A stretch of DNA of 64,000 nucleotides from Bacteroidia bacterium (GCA_009929175.1 SABC01000003.1:1-64000), one strand, 5' to 3'. Shown: positions 8,834-17,472, counted from the stretch's first letter. The notes: generated from the letters alone by a model not told the origin. Numbers and translations: made by a program.

Positions 8834-9343
8834 TTGATTATGGGCACTCTCCTAAACAATGTTGATATACTTATGTTGGTATGCTTTATTCCGGCAGTAA
8901 TCGGAGGGATCATGAGCGGCCTGGTGCGCCAGCTAGCCTCCATTTTGGCTCTTGTGCTGGGTGTTTGGGCCGGGTGGCACTTTTCCTCCATGTTATCGGA
9001 CGGAATCAAAATTTGGTTTAAGACCGAGAACGAATTACTTGATATAATCTCATTCGGCATTATTTTCATTGTTGTAATTTTTGCTGTCAATATCATCGGA
9101 AAAGCCCTTTCGGGCGTGATAAAAATGGTGCTTTTGGGATGGCTGGACAAGCTGCTGGGGGTATTGTTCGCAATTCTGAAGTATTCCTTCATTTTTAGCA
9201 TTATTATCTATCTTTTAAACTCCCTCGACGGCCTTTACCCTTTTTTGCCTCATGAAATGCTTGCAGATTCAACGATTTACCCAATCATTAAAGACCTGGC
9301 TCCTTTTCTTTTTCCCTACTTGCAAAAGGTTAATCTTTTTTAA
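8834..9343 (+). CDS. CvpA family membrane protein
   Basis: MGTLLNNVDILMLVCFIPAVIGGIMSGLVRQLASILALVLGVWAGW...; multiple TM segments. Start 8840 plausible. Confidence 0.85.
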   Translation: MIMGTLLNNVDILMLVCFIPAVIGGIMSGLVRQLASILALVLGVWAGWHFSSMLSDGIKIWFKTENELLDIISFGIIFIVVIFAVNIIGKALSGVIKMVLLGWLDKLLGVLFAILKYSFIFSIIIYLLNSLDGLYPFLPHEMLADSTIYPIIKDLAPFLFPYLQKVNLF

Positions 9344-9397
9344 AAACTGCTTTTTTCAGCAGTATCGGTAAAATTATAACCGCCTTTTATAATCCTG

Positions 9398-9429
9398 TTG
9401 ATTTTTTCCAATATTTTACCATAGTTTCG
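9398..9429 (+). promoter_or_regulatory. Bacteroidetes-type promoter before candidate ncRNA/leader
   Basis: TTG 9398-9400, 21-nt spacer, TAGTTTCG 9422-9429 (one mismatch to TAnnTTTG). Confidence 0.5.
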
Positions 9430-9436
9430 CTCTTGG

Positions 9437-9515
9437 GAACGGGACAAATGTGTGGTCAGATTAGCCTTTTATGAGCAGGAGAGGTAGTGAAGTTGGGATG
9501 TCCCGTTCTTTTTTA
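9437..9515 (+). ncRNA. Candidate small structured RNA or terminator-containing leader of the peptide-export operon
   Basis: Perfect 10-bp closing stem GAACGGGACA (9437-9446) / TGTCCCGTTC (9499-9508) followed by TTTTTTATTTTT; starts just downstream of a promoter-like sequence. Confidence 0.5.
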
Positions 9516-9530
9516 TTTTTGATTAAAGTT

Positions 9531-11627
9531 ATGGGAAGTATCAGGAGGGTAAGCATCAGGGTGAGGCAAAACGATACAAGCGACTGTGGAGCGGCAGCTT
9601 TGGCATCGGTTGCAGCCCACGCAGGAATAAGGAGTTCGGTTGCCATGCTCCGTCATTTAAGCGGAACAGACTCGTCCGGGACCACGATCAAAGGGCTTAT
9701 TGAGGCTGCCAATGCAATAGGACTTGGTGCAGAGGCTTTCCGGGGTACCGCCCAATCCCTATCCCTGGTTCCGAAACCGGCAATCCTGCATATCAAAAAA
9801 GAGAATGGAATACTCCACTATGTTGTGCTTTCAAAACATTCACGTGGTAAATTCCTTGTCATGGACCCTGCAGACGGTCAAATCCACAAAAAGGAGATCG
9901 ATAGCATATGCCACGAGTGGAGCGGTATTGTCGTGCTTTTCAGCTTTCCTGACAATCTCAGGAAAAAAGCCTCAATACTCACTTCCCACATAAGGGAATT
10001 GCTCAGGCTGATAGTTTCCCGGTGGAAGATATATCCGGCAACCCTGGCAATATCGGTGGTCAGTACCGTTTCTATGCTGGCTGTTGCTGTTTTTATAAAG
10101 GAGCTTCTGGACTCCGTGATACCGGGAGGGGATCTTGCGAGGCTCAAAATCTTCTCCCTTGCCGTGGCGGCAATAACCCTGACCTCAATCTTACTATCAG
10201 CCCTGCGTTCTTGTATGCTGGTCAAGGCGGGGGTAGGGATTGAGAAGGAACTTACGGGAGAGTACATGGAGCAACTATGCCACATACCCCTTCCTTTCTA
10301 CGGATCATTCAAAACCGGAGAGTTGACTTCCAGAATTTCCGACATCTACAGGATACGTAGTTTTGTTGCAGAGACCCTGCCGGACACCTTGGTTGCTGCA
10401 GTCACCCTTGCACTTTCGTTTTTCTTGTTGTTTTGGATAAACTCCACAATGGCCTGGTTATGCATGCTCTTCCTCCCCATATACCTGTCTGTTTTTATAG
10501 TCCATGACAAAGTTCGTAAACCGGGAATCCGGAGGCTACTGGAAAAAGGGGCTGCATTCCAGGGTTACCTGATAGAAAACCTGCGGGCAATGGCCACAAT
10601 CAGAAATTTTGGGCTCAGGAAACGGTTTATGGCCGGAGCCTCAATCAAACATAATGACCTGGCCAAAGAGCTGGTGACAACATCCAAAGCTGCAATAATT
10701 GCCGGGAGTTGCGCTGACCTGGCTTCGAGGATGCTTTCTGTCGTTATCCTGTGGTTTGGCGGAAAGGGTGTTGTTGCTGGTACATTATCGACGGGTGAGA
10801 TGGTTTCATTTTTTACAATGGCTTCGCTATTTTCTTCGCCAATGCAACAATTAGCCATCTCCTTTGCAGCATTACGTGAGGGGCTGACTGCTTCCTCCCG
10901 TTTCAATGACATCATGATGGTAAGGAGAGAACGTTACAATTCCGGTATTATCAAGGCCAGCAGCTCCGCAATTGAGGTAAGGGAGCTCTCCTTTGGTTAC
11001 CCCGGGAGGGAGATGCTCTTCAGAGGGCTCTCTTTTTCAATCGAAAAGGGAAGGATTGTATTGCTTACGGGAGAGAGCGGGTGTGGCAAAAGCACTGTAA
11101 TATCACTGATACTGAAACATCTTGTTCCAAGAGCCGGAACAATTGGCAGCTATCTGGACAGCAATTCAAATATTGAGAAATGGAGGGAGATGATTGCCTT
11201 GGTTCCCCAGAATCCCGACCTGCTAGGGGAAAGCATTATGGAGTGCATTATTCCCGGAGATCCCGGAGATCTGGACGGGAGTTACTTTTCAAGGCTTGTT
11301 AACGAACTGGAGCTGGACAAAATGGCTTCCAGGTTTCCATTTGGTTTTTCAACCCATCCGGGTGAAGGAGGAGCTCTTCTTTCCAGAGGCGAACAACAAA
11401 GGGTGGCCTATGCCAGGGCGGCGATGAAACGGGCACCTGTCATGCTTTTGGACGAGGCTACAGCCTCTCTGGATATACATTCACAAGAGCTGATCCTCAA
11501 CTCTGTATCAAGGCTCAGGGAGGAGGGATGTGCCATCCTCATTGTATCACATGATAAAAGCATATCAAAGTTAGCGGACCTTACAATAGACATGGGGTTA
11601 TACTCCTGTAAAACAATAGCATCATAA
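9531..11627 (+). CDS. Peptidase C39 domain-containing ABC transporter (double-glycine peptide exporter type)
   Basis: N-terminal C39 domain: RQNDTSDCGAAALASVAAHAG (Q/C), LHYVVL (H), VMDPADG (D); TM domain; NBD GESGCGKST, LSRGEQQRVAYARA, PVMLLDEATASLD. ORF track starts at 9471 inside the RNA hairpin; 9531 is preferred. Confidence 0.93.
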   Translation: MGSIRRVSIRVRQNDTSDCGAAALASVAAHAGIRSSVAMLRHLSGTDSSGTTIKGLIEAANAIGLGAEAFRGTAQSLSLVPKPAILHIKKENGILHYVVLSKHSRGKFLVMDPADGQIHKKEIDSICHEWSGIVVLFSFPDNLRKKASILTSHIRELLRLIVSRWKIYPATLAISVVSTVSMLAVAVFIKELLDSVIPGGDLARLKIFSLAVAAITLTSILLSALRSCMLVKAGVGIEKELTGEYMEQLCHIPLPFYGSFKTGELTSRISDIYRIRSFVAETLPDTLVAAVTLALSFFLLFWINSTMAWLCMLFLPIYLSVFIVHDKVRKPGIRRLLEKGAAFQGYLIENLRAMATIRNFGLRKRFMAGASIKHNDLAKELVTTSKAAIIAGSCADLASRMLSVVILWFGGKGVVAGTLSTGEMVSFFTMASLFSSPMQQLAISFAALREGLTASSRFNDIMMVRRERYNSGIIKASSSAIEVRELSFGYPGREMLFRGLSFSIEKGRIVLLTGESGCGKSTVISLILKHLVPRAGTIGSYLDSNSNIEKWREMIALVPQNPDLLGESIMECIIPGDPGDLDGSYFSRLVNELELDKMASRFPFGFSTHPGEGGALLSRGEQQRVAYARAAMKRAPVMLLDEATASLDIHSQELILNSVSRLREEGCAILIVSHDKSISKLADLTIDMGLYSCKTIAS

Positions 11628-11655
11628 AAAAGGAGGGTGCACACTCCTGGGTGGT

Positions 11656-11679
11656 TCCCGCACACCCTTAGCTGCGGGA
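11656..11679 (+). promoter_or_regulatory. Stem-loop TCCCGCA-N10-TGCGGGA between exporter and peptide genes
   Basis: Perfect 7-bp arms 11656-11662 and 11673-11679, then TTATATAATTA. Confidence 0.5.
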
Positions 11680-11697
11680 TTATATAATTAAATGGTC

Positions 11698-11886
11698 ATG
11701 GAAAAAATCAAGAGAGAACAATGGGGTCTTACCCCACTGGACGAGAGAGAGATGTTGCAGAATGGCGGACTTTCTCTCAGGGAGATTTGGAACTATCTCA
11801 CCCTGTTGGGTGAGGTTTTGAAAAAGGCCGAAAAATACTGGCCCAGTTTTAAACACGGTTTCGTAGACGGATGGGAGGCTGCGTGA
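11698..11886 (+). CDS. Putative double-glycine-leader precursor peptide 1
   Basis: MEKIKREQWGLTPLDEREMLQNGG | LSLREIWNYLTLLGEVLKKAEKYWPSFKHGFVDGWEAA; 24-aa leader ending GG, next to C39 exporter (ORF track start 11692). Confidence 0.75.
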   Translation: MEKIKREQWGLTPLDEREMLQNGGLSLREIWNYLTLLGEVLKKAEKYWPSFKHGFVDGWEAA

Positions 11887-12098
11887 TGGAAAGGAGTAAC
11901 AACGCAATGATGCTGATACCATTGACTTACGGAGAAATGTTAATGGTAAGGGGTGGTTCCGAAGGATGGGACCACGATATTGCCGAACAACTAGGCAGAG
12001 GAGCCGGATACACGGTTAAGAAATTATGGAGGCTTTTTCTGTTCATGAGTAAGAATCTCTACGAACTGCAGGCTAATACTCAGGTAATTTACAAATAG
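11886..12098 (+). CDS. Putative double-glycine-leader precursor peptide 2
   Basis: MERSNNAMMLIPLTYGEMLMVRGG | SEGWDHDIAEQLGRGAGYTVKKLWRLFLFMSKNLYELQANTQVIYK; LTYGEMLMVRGG fits LSxxELxxIxGG; start overlaps the preceding stop (TGATG). ORF track start 11871. Confidence 0.75.
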   Translation: MERSNNAMMLIPLTYGEMLMVRGGSEGWDHDIAEQLGRGAGYTVKKLWRLFLFMSKNLYELQANTQVIYK

Positions 12099-12153
12099 AT
12101 TCCCGGAGAAAATATTCCCCTCACGGGAGTTTGTTATTGAAAAAAATATAACT

Positions 12154-13482
12154 TTGTCGATTATGAAAAATAGATACAAACTCCCGTTATTATTCTTCCT
12201 GTTTTTCCCGCTCTTTTCTTTTTCACAAAAGAGCTGGACATTAGAGCAGTGCATCCGGTATGCATGGGAAAACAACCTGCAGCTCAAGCAACAGGAACTC
12301 GCCGTGGAACAAAGTGAAAACCAGTACAACCAGGCAAGGTTGAACTTTGTACCCTCTGTAAGTGCTTCCCTGAGTCATTCTATGAACTGGGGACGCTCGG
12401 TAAACGTGCAGGACCTGGAGATTATTGAAAACAAATTATCCCAGAGCACCAGCGCAAGTGCAAGGGCGGCAGTGAACCTTTTCGAAGGATTCACCAAAAC
12501 CAATGATTTGAAAAGCAAGAGTGTACAGATGGAGATAAGCCGCAGCGAAGTTGAAAAACTCCGCAATGATATCTCTGTGGAGATTGCCCGCTCATATCTG
12601 CAGATCCTATTGTCGGGGGAGATTCTGGAGGCCTCTCTTCAAAGTCTTGAATCAACGACCATTCAGGCCGAAAGGACTAAAAAACTAGTGGATGCAGGCA
12701 GCCTTGCATACAGTTCCCAGCTGGAGATTGAGGCACAGATAGCGGCCGAAAAAGTCCAGGTTGTGAATGCCCAAAACCAGCTCCGCAGTGCCATGCTCTC
12801 GCTTGAACAGCTGTTGGACCTGCCCGAAAATGCAGATTTCGGTATTGAGAAAGTAGAGATAGACTTCCTTATCAAAGACCACCATAATATTTCTGTGGAC
12901 GAACTTTTCCAAAGCTCACTCTCCCTTCCACAAATGAGGATAGCCGAGCTCAACCTCAAGAACTCCGAACTACAACTTGCAATTGCAAAAGGGAGGCTCT
13001 ATCCTTCCATATCTTTCTCTGCAGGTTACGGGAGCTACTACAGTGACAGCAGGGACCAATCCTTCTTTGACCAGTTTAACGAAAACCGCAATCCATCACT
13101 GGGTTTTGGCCTGAACATACCGATTTTCAACAATTACATGGTACGCACCAACGTGAAAAACGCACAGCTGGGTGTAACCAACTCCAAACTGGACCAAAAA
13201 TACAGGCAACAGCTGCTATACAAGGAAATCCAACAAGCCGGAAACGATGCCCTCTCCTATTTTGAAAGGTACAAGGCATCCGGACAAAACGTGAAAGCAA
13301 TGGAGGAGTCTTTCCGCTATGTACAGCAAAAATTTGACGTTGGTGTATTGAATGCTACAGATTACTCGGTTGCAAAGTCCAACCTGTTCCGTGCACGCTC
13401 CGAATATTACCAGGCCAAATACCAATATGTATTCCAGCTTAAGATCCTCGATTTTTACAAGGGAATCCCCATTTCACTATAA
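12154..13482 (+). CDS. TolC family outer membrane efflux protein
   Basis: Signal peptide then SWTLEQCIRYAWENNLQLKQQELAVEQSENQYNQARLNFVPSVSASLS; OEP duplicated architecture. Confidence 0.93.
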   Translation: MSIMKNRYKLPLLFFLFFPLFSFSQKSWTLEQCIRYAWENNLQLKQQELAVEQSENQYNQARLNFVPSVSASLSHSMNWGRSVNVQDLEIIENKLSQSTSASARAAVNLFEGFTKTNDLKSKSVQMEISRSEVEKLRNDISVEIARSYLQILLSGEILEASLQSLESTTIQAERTKKLVDAGSLAYSSQLEIEAQIAAEKVQVVNAQNQLRSAMLSLEQLLDLPENADFGIEKVEIDFLIKDHHNISVDELFQSSLSLPQMRIAELNLKNSELQLAIAKGRLYPSISFSAGYGSYYSDSRDQSFFDQFNENRNPSLGFGLNIPIFNNYMVRTNVKNAQLGVTNSKLDQKYRQQLLYKEIQQAGNDALSYFERYKASGQNVKAMEESFRYVQQKFDVGVLNATDYSVAKSNLFRARSEYYQAKYQYVFQLKILDFYKGIPISL

Positions 13483-13497
13483 ATAAAAAGCACCAAT

Positions 13498-14751
13498 ATG
13501 TTTAAAAAATCTATCAAATGGATTATTGCTGCGGCTGTGGTTTTAGTAATATTACTGGCCTGGTACGGCAGCAAAAAGGGCAAAGCAGAGACTCCCGTAA
13601 CAATAGAAACGATATCGTTAAGGACAATCACTGAGGTTATCCCTGCAAACGGCAAGATCAAACCAGTCACAGAGGTAAAAATCAGCCCTGATGTTTCGGG
13701 AGAAATCGTGGAGCTCCACTTCAAAGAGGGAGACCCTATTAAAAGGGGCGACCTTATAATCAAAATAAAACAAGACGTTTACATCTCCATGAGAGAGCGT
13801 GCAGAGGCTTCACTCAATTCGGTTAAGGCCCAGCTTTCCCAACAGATGGCCCAGTTCGAACAGATCCGGCAGGCCTATGAGAGGAGCAAAATACTTTTTG
13901 GTCAAAAAGCCATTTCGGAGTCTGAATACGAAAATGCCTTTTCCCAGTACGAGGTTGCAAAAGCACAAATAGAGGCGGCCGAGTTCAACGTTAAAAGTGC
14001 TACTGCTGCCCTTAAGGAAGCACAGGAAAACCTGGTCAAAACAGTGATTTATGCACCTATGGACGGGATCATATCCAAAATGAGTGTAGAAAAGGGGGAA
14101 CGTGTTGTTGGTACCAGCCAGATGGCGGGTACCGAAATGCTCCGTATTGCCAATTTCGACAATATGGAGGTTTTGGTGGATGTGAATGAAAACGACATTA
14201 TCCGCATCAAGCAGGGTGATACCGCCACCATTGACGTGGATGCCTATCCCGGGAGGAAGTTCACCGGGATTGTAACCCAAATAGCCAACTCAGCCAAAAA
14301 CATAGGGTCGGCTATAGACCAGGTAACAAACTTCGAAGTCAAGGTGTATGTTTTGCCTGAATCCTACCATGATCTTAATCTGGAAGGCAAAAACCCTTTC
14401 CGGCCGGGCATGTCTGCCTCTGTTTCGGTACAGACAAACCGTCGCGAAAACGTAGTAGCCATTCCTCTTCAGGCTATTACAACCAGGACAGACCTTATGA
14501 GTGACTCTTTAAAGAACTCTTTGGGGATAAATGAGTCCAGGGAGCAGGTGTTTGTTGTAAAGCAAGACAACACCGTAGAGGTACGTGAAATTACAACGGG
14601 AATACAAGACCTTAACTATATAGAAGTTGTAACCGGCCTTACTGATGGAGAAAGAATAGTAACCGCTCCTTTCTCGGCTATCAGCAAAAATCTTAAACCG
14701 GGAACCACAGTCAAACATGAGGAAAAAGAGAAGCCCGGCACTATCAAATAG
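13498..14751 (+). CDS. Efflux periplasmic adaptor subunit (HlyD/MacA-like membrane fusion protein)
   Basis: N-terminal TM, GEIVELHFKEGDPIKRGDLIIKI lipoyl half-motif, coiled coil, VIYAPMDGIISKMSVEKGERVVG. Confidence 0.93.
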   Translation: MFKKSIKWIIAAAVVLVILLAWYGSKKGKAETPVTIETISLRTITEVIPANGKIKPVTEVKISPDVSGEIVELHFKEGDPIKRGDLIIKIKQDVYISMRERAEASLNSVKAQLSQQMAQFEQIRQAYERSKILFGQKAISESEYENAFSQYEVAKAQIEAAEFNVKSATAALKEAQENLVKTVIYAPMDGIISKMSVEKGERVVGTSQMAGTEMLRIANFDNMEVLVDVNENDIIRIKQGDTATIDVDAYPGRKFTGIVTQIANSAKNIGSAIDQVTNFEVKVYVLPESYHDLNLEGKNPFRPGMSASVSVQTNRRENVVAIPLQAITTRTDLMSDSLKNSLGINESREQVFVVKQDNTVEVREITTGIQDLNYIEVVTGLTDGERIVTAPFSAISKNLKPGTTVKHEEKEKPGTIK

Positions 14752-14757
14752 AATGTA

Positions 14758-15453
14758 ATGAGCGAAAAAGAACCTTTAATACTATTGGTCGAGACAGCAA
14801 CCGAACTTTGTTCGGTTGCTCTTTCTTACAGAGGAGAAATATTGGGAGAAGAGATTTCAAGGGAGCCTCGTTCACACGCATCCCTGATATCTGTAATGAC
14901 AATCAAATTAATGGAAAAGACTGGTTATACCATCCCAATGTGCGATGCTGTTGCTGTGAGCCATGGTCCGGGATCATATACCGGGCTAAGGGTCGGCGTA
15001 TCCTTTGCTAAGGGTATTTGCTACGCCGTTTCCAAGCCCCTGATTGCAATCGGAACCCTTGACATCATTGCTGCAATGACAGCAGGTACCTATGCCCTGG
15101 ACAACTCCTCATACATCGTTCCCATGATTGATGCTCGAAGGATGGAGGTCTACACTGCCACATACGATTCCAAAGGAAAAAGGATCAAGGATGTCGAGGC
15201 TTTGGTTGTTAAAGAGGATAGTTTTGACCGGCTGCTGGAAAGTGGAGAACTCTTTTTTTGCGGGGACGGCTCTGTTAAGGTAAAGCCAATTATCCGCCAT
15301 CCCAATGCAAGGTTTGTCGAGGCAGAGCCGTTGGCGTCCAATATGTCCCGTATTGCAACCCAAATCTACAAAACAAAAAAGTTTGAAGATTTGGCATACT
15401 TCGAACCTTTCTATTTAAAGGAGTTTATTGCAGGAAAGCCGACTACCTCATGA
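14758..15453 (+). CDS. tsaB: tRNA threonylcarbamoyladenosine biosynthesis protein TsaB
   Basis: ILLVETATELCSVALSYRGEILGE, AVSHGPGSYTGLRVGVSFAKGICYA. Confidence 0.95.
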   Translation: MSEKEPLILLVETATELCSVALSYRGEILGEEISREPRSHASLISVMTIKLMEKTGYTIPMCDAVAVSHGPGSYTGLRVGVSFAKGICYAVSKPLIAIGTLDIIAAMTAGTYALDNSSYIVPMIDARRMEVYTATYDSKGKRIKDVEALVVKEDSFDRLLESGELFFCGDGSVKVKPIIRHPNARFVEAEPLASNMSRIATQIYKTKKFEDLAYFEPFYLKEFIAGKPTTS

Positions 15454-16591
15454 GTGAGGCTATCTTTTGCTCCAGAACATCGTCAAACAAATCCCTGGCA
15501 ACAATAGTACCGCTCTTGTCTATTAGATAATTGGCCGGTACTTTTTGAATATTGTAGGTATTTAGTACAATCGACGCCGGTCCTTGCCCGTCACAAACAC
15601 TTATCCATGGTAGTTTTTGTTCGTTAACCGCAGTAGCCCACGCGGTTTTATCGGTATCTACAGAAACCTGGTAAATTTCAAACCCCTTGCTTTTGTATTT
15701 TTCGTATAACTCCATATACTCCATGTTGAGCATCTTCTGTGCCGGATCTTTAACTGTCCAGAAAGAGAGTAGAATTACCTTGCCCGAAAGATCTGCCAGA
15801 TTTTTAGTCTGTGCTTTAGTATCGGGAAGTGAAATATCCGGGAATCCTGATTCCGAAGCATCAAGTATCTTGTTTGTAAAGATGTCAACTTTTTCCCTGC
15901 TGCCGATTTCGTCCATAAGCCTTTCCAGATAAACAGAACCCGGGTAGGCGACAGTCAGGGAGTCGTGTACCCTTTTGAACAGCAAAACATCCCTGACATC
16001 CGCAAAAAGTGGAATATCAGGTGATAGCCTGTGGTACATGAGAATAACGTTGGTTATTGAATTGGGATTGGTATATATGTATTTGATTGCATCCTGTTTG
16101 CTCTTGACATAATGACGGCCCAAAGCGTAGTTGAGCTCTTGGCTAAGGGGCTGGTTACCCGATTTGTCTGCCTGTTGCATCAGGGTCATCAGCGAATCAA
16201 AAGAGTTCTTGGATTTGGCCAGAGTCTTTTCCAATGATGTAAGAAGGAGAGACTCATCAGACCCCGAAACTTTCACATTCCTTCCTGTAGTATCTGTAAC
16301 CAGATTGATCATATCCCCGGGAAGCAGCACCATTGAGGCAACCTTTGCATTGCGATAATAGAGGTAGTAAAACTGAGGGGACTCTCCCTTTAATTTCACA
16401 TTTACGGTAAACCGGCCCTCTTTGTTGTACTTTAAGGTATCTACATCAGACAATCGACTTACTTCCAGAACCTTGAGCACAAGATCCCCATTAGTTGCCC
16501 CCTCGATCTTTCCATTAATCTTTACACTGTTGCTGCGGCTGCAGGAAAAAAACAAAAAGGGGATGAGTAGGGCTAGAAAAAGTTTGTTCAT
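15443..16591 (-). CDS. DUF4369-like / TlpA-like thioredoxin-fold lipoprotein lacking CxxC
   Basis: Lipobox FFSCSRS; N-terminal INGKIEGATNGDLVL (DUF4369-like); C-terminal thioredoxin fold GKVILLSFWTVKDPAQKMLNMEY... with cis-Pro segment KVPANYLID. Confidence 0.8.
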   Translation of the reverse strand: MNKLFLALLIPFLFFSCSRSNSVKINGKIEGATNGDLVLKVLEVSRLSDVDTLKYNKEGRFTVNVKLKGESPQFYYLYYRNAKVASMVLLPGDMINLVTDTTGRNVKVSGSDESLLLTSLEKTLAKSKNSFDSLMTLMQQADKSGNQPLSQELNYALGRHYVKSKQDAIKYIYTNPNSITNVILMYHRLSPDIPLFADVRDVLLFKRVHDSLTVAYPGSVYLERLMDEIGSREKVDIFTNKILDASESGFPDISLPDTKAQTKNLADLSGKVILLSFWTVKDPAQKMLNMEYMELYEKYKSKGFEIYQVSVDTDKTAWATAVNEQKLPWISVCDGQGPASIVLNTYNIQKVPANYLIDKSGTIVARDLFDDVLEQKIASLMR

Positions 16592-16597
16592 CGGGAA

Positions 16598-16996
16598 TTA
16601 CAGTTTAATTTTAGAACTGATTAATTTGGCAATTTGCTCCATCTCGGAACGCTCCGGTTTAAGTTTTGGTCTGCTAAGGTCCATATCGCTCTCCTTGTTG
16701 AGTGGCACAAGATGGATGTGCGCATGTGGCACCTCCATACCCAATACAGCCACACCTATCCTCTTGCAAGGTACCGCCTCTTTTATACCCAAGGCAACCT
16801 TGCGGGCAAACAGAAACAACCGGCTGTACTCATCACTGTCAATATCGAACAGATAGTCAACCTCATTTTTGGGGATAACAAGTGTATGCCCCATTGTGAG
16901 TGGACTGATATCCAGGAATGCGAGGAAATCATCATCTTCTGCAACCTTCCATGCAGGAATCTCTCCTGCCACAATTTTGGAAAACACAGAGGCCAT
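16598..16996 (-). CDS. HIT family protein
   Basis: SVFSKIVAGEIPAWKVAEDDDFLAFLDISPLTMGHTLVIPK ... HAHIHLVPL. Confidence 0.93.
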   Translation of the reverse strand: MASVFSKIVAGEIPAWKVAEDDDFLAFLDISPLTMGHTLVIPKNEVDYLFDIDSDEYSRLFLFARKVALGIKEAVPCKRIGVAVLGMEVPHAHIHLVPLNKESDMDLSRPKLKPERSEMEQIAKLISSKIKL

Positions 16997-16998
16997 TG

Positions 16999-17472
16999 TT
17001 ATTTGGATATTTCGAGGATTTCAAATTTTATGAGACCGGACGGTACCTGAACCTCTACTATATCTCCCTTTGACTTGCCTATCAAAGCCTTACCAATAGG
17101 AGTTGCAGCGGCAAGCTTACCTTCCCTGAGGTTGGCTTCTGTCTCGCCAACCAAAGTGTACTCCACCGTAGTGTTGTTGGTCAAGTTTTTAAGCTTTACC
17201 TTGTTCATGATTTGGATATGGGTTGTATTGATCCTCGATTCGTCGATAATACGTGCGTTGGCAATCATCTCCTCGAGCTTTGCAATTTTGAGTTCCAAGA
17301 GACCTTGTGCCTCTTTTGCTGCATCGTACTCGGCATTTTCGGAGAGGTCTCCCTTGTCCCTTGCCTCGGCAATTTGCCTGGAGATTGAAGGGCGTTCAAC
17401 CGAAACCAAATGTTGATGTTCTGCTTTTAGCTTTTCTAAACCCTCTGCAGTTAAATAATGAATTTTTGACAT
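16999..17472 (-). CDS. greA: Transcription elongation factor GreA
   Basis: Coiled N-terminus YLTAEGLEKLKAEHQHL..., DLSENAEYDAAKEAQ, C-terminal PIGKALIGKSKGDIVEVQVPSG. Confidence 0.95.
   Translation of the reverse strand: MSKIHYLTAEGLEKLKAEHQHLVSVERPSISRQIAEARDKGDLSENAEYDAAKEAQGLLELKIAKLEEMIANARIIDESRINTTHIQIMNKVKLKNLTNNTTVEYTLVGETEANLREGKLAAATPIGKALIGKSKGDIVEVQVPSGLIKFEILEISK

Noticed and set aside
9437-9508. SRP (4.5S) RNA, suggested by GGUCAG...GAGCAGG inside the hairpin element
   Set aside because: The GNRA-type apical tetraloop and the flanking helix 8 pairing expected for SRP RNA are not visible, so only an unnamed structured RNA is claimed.
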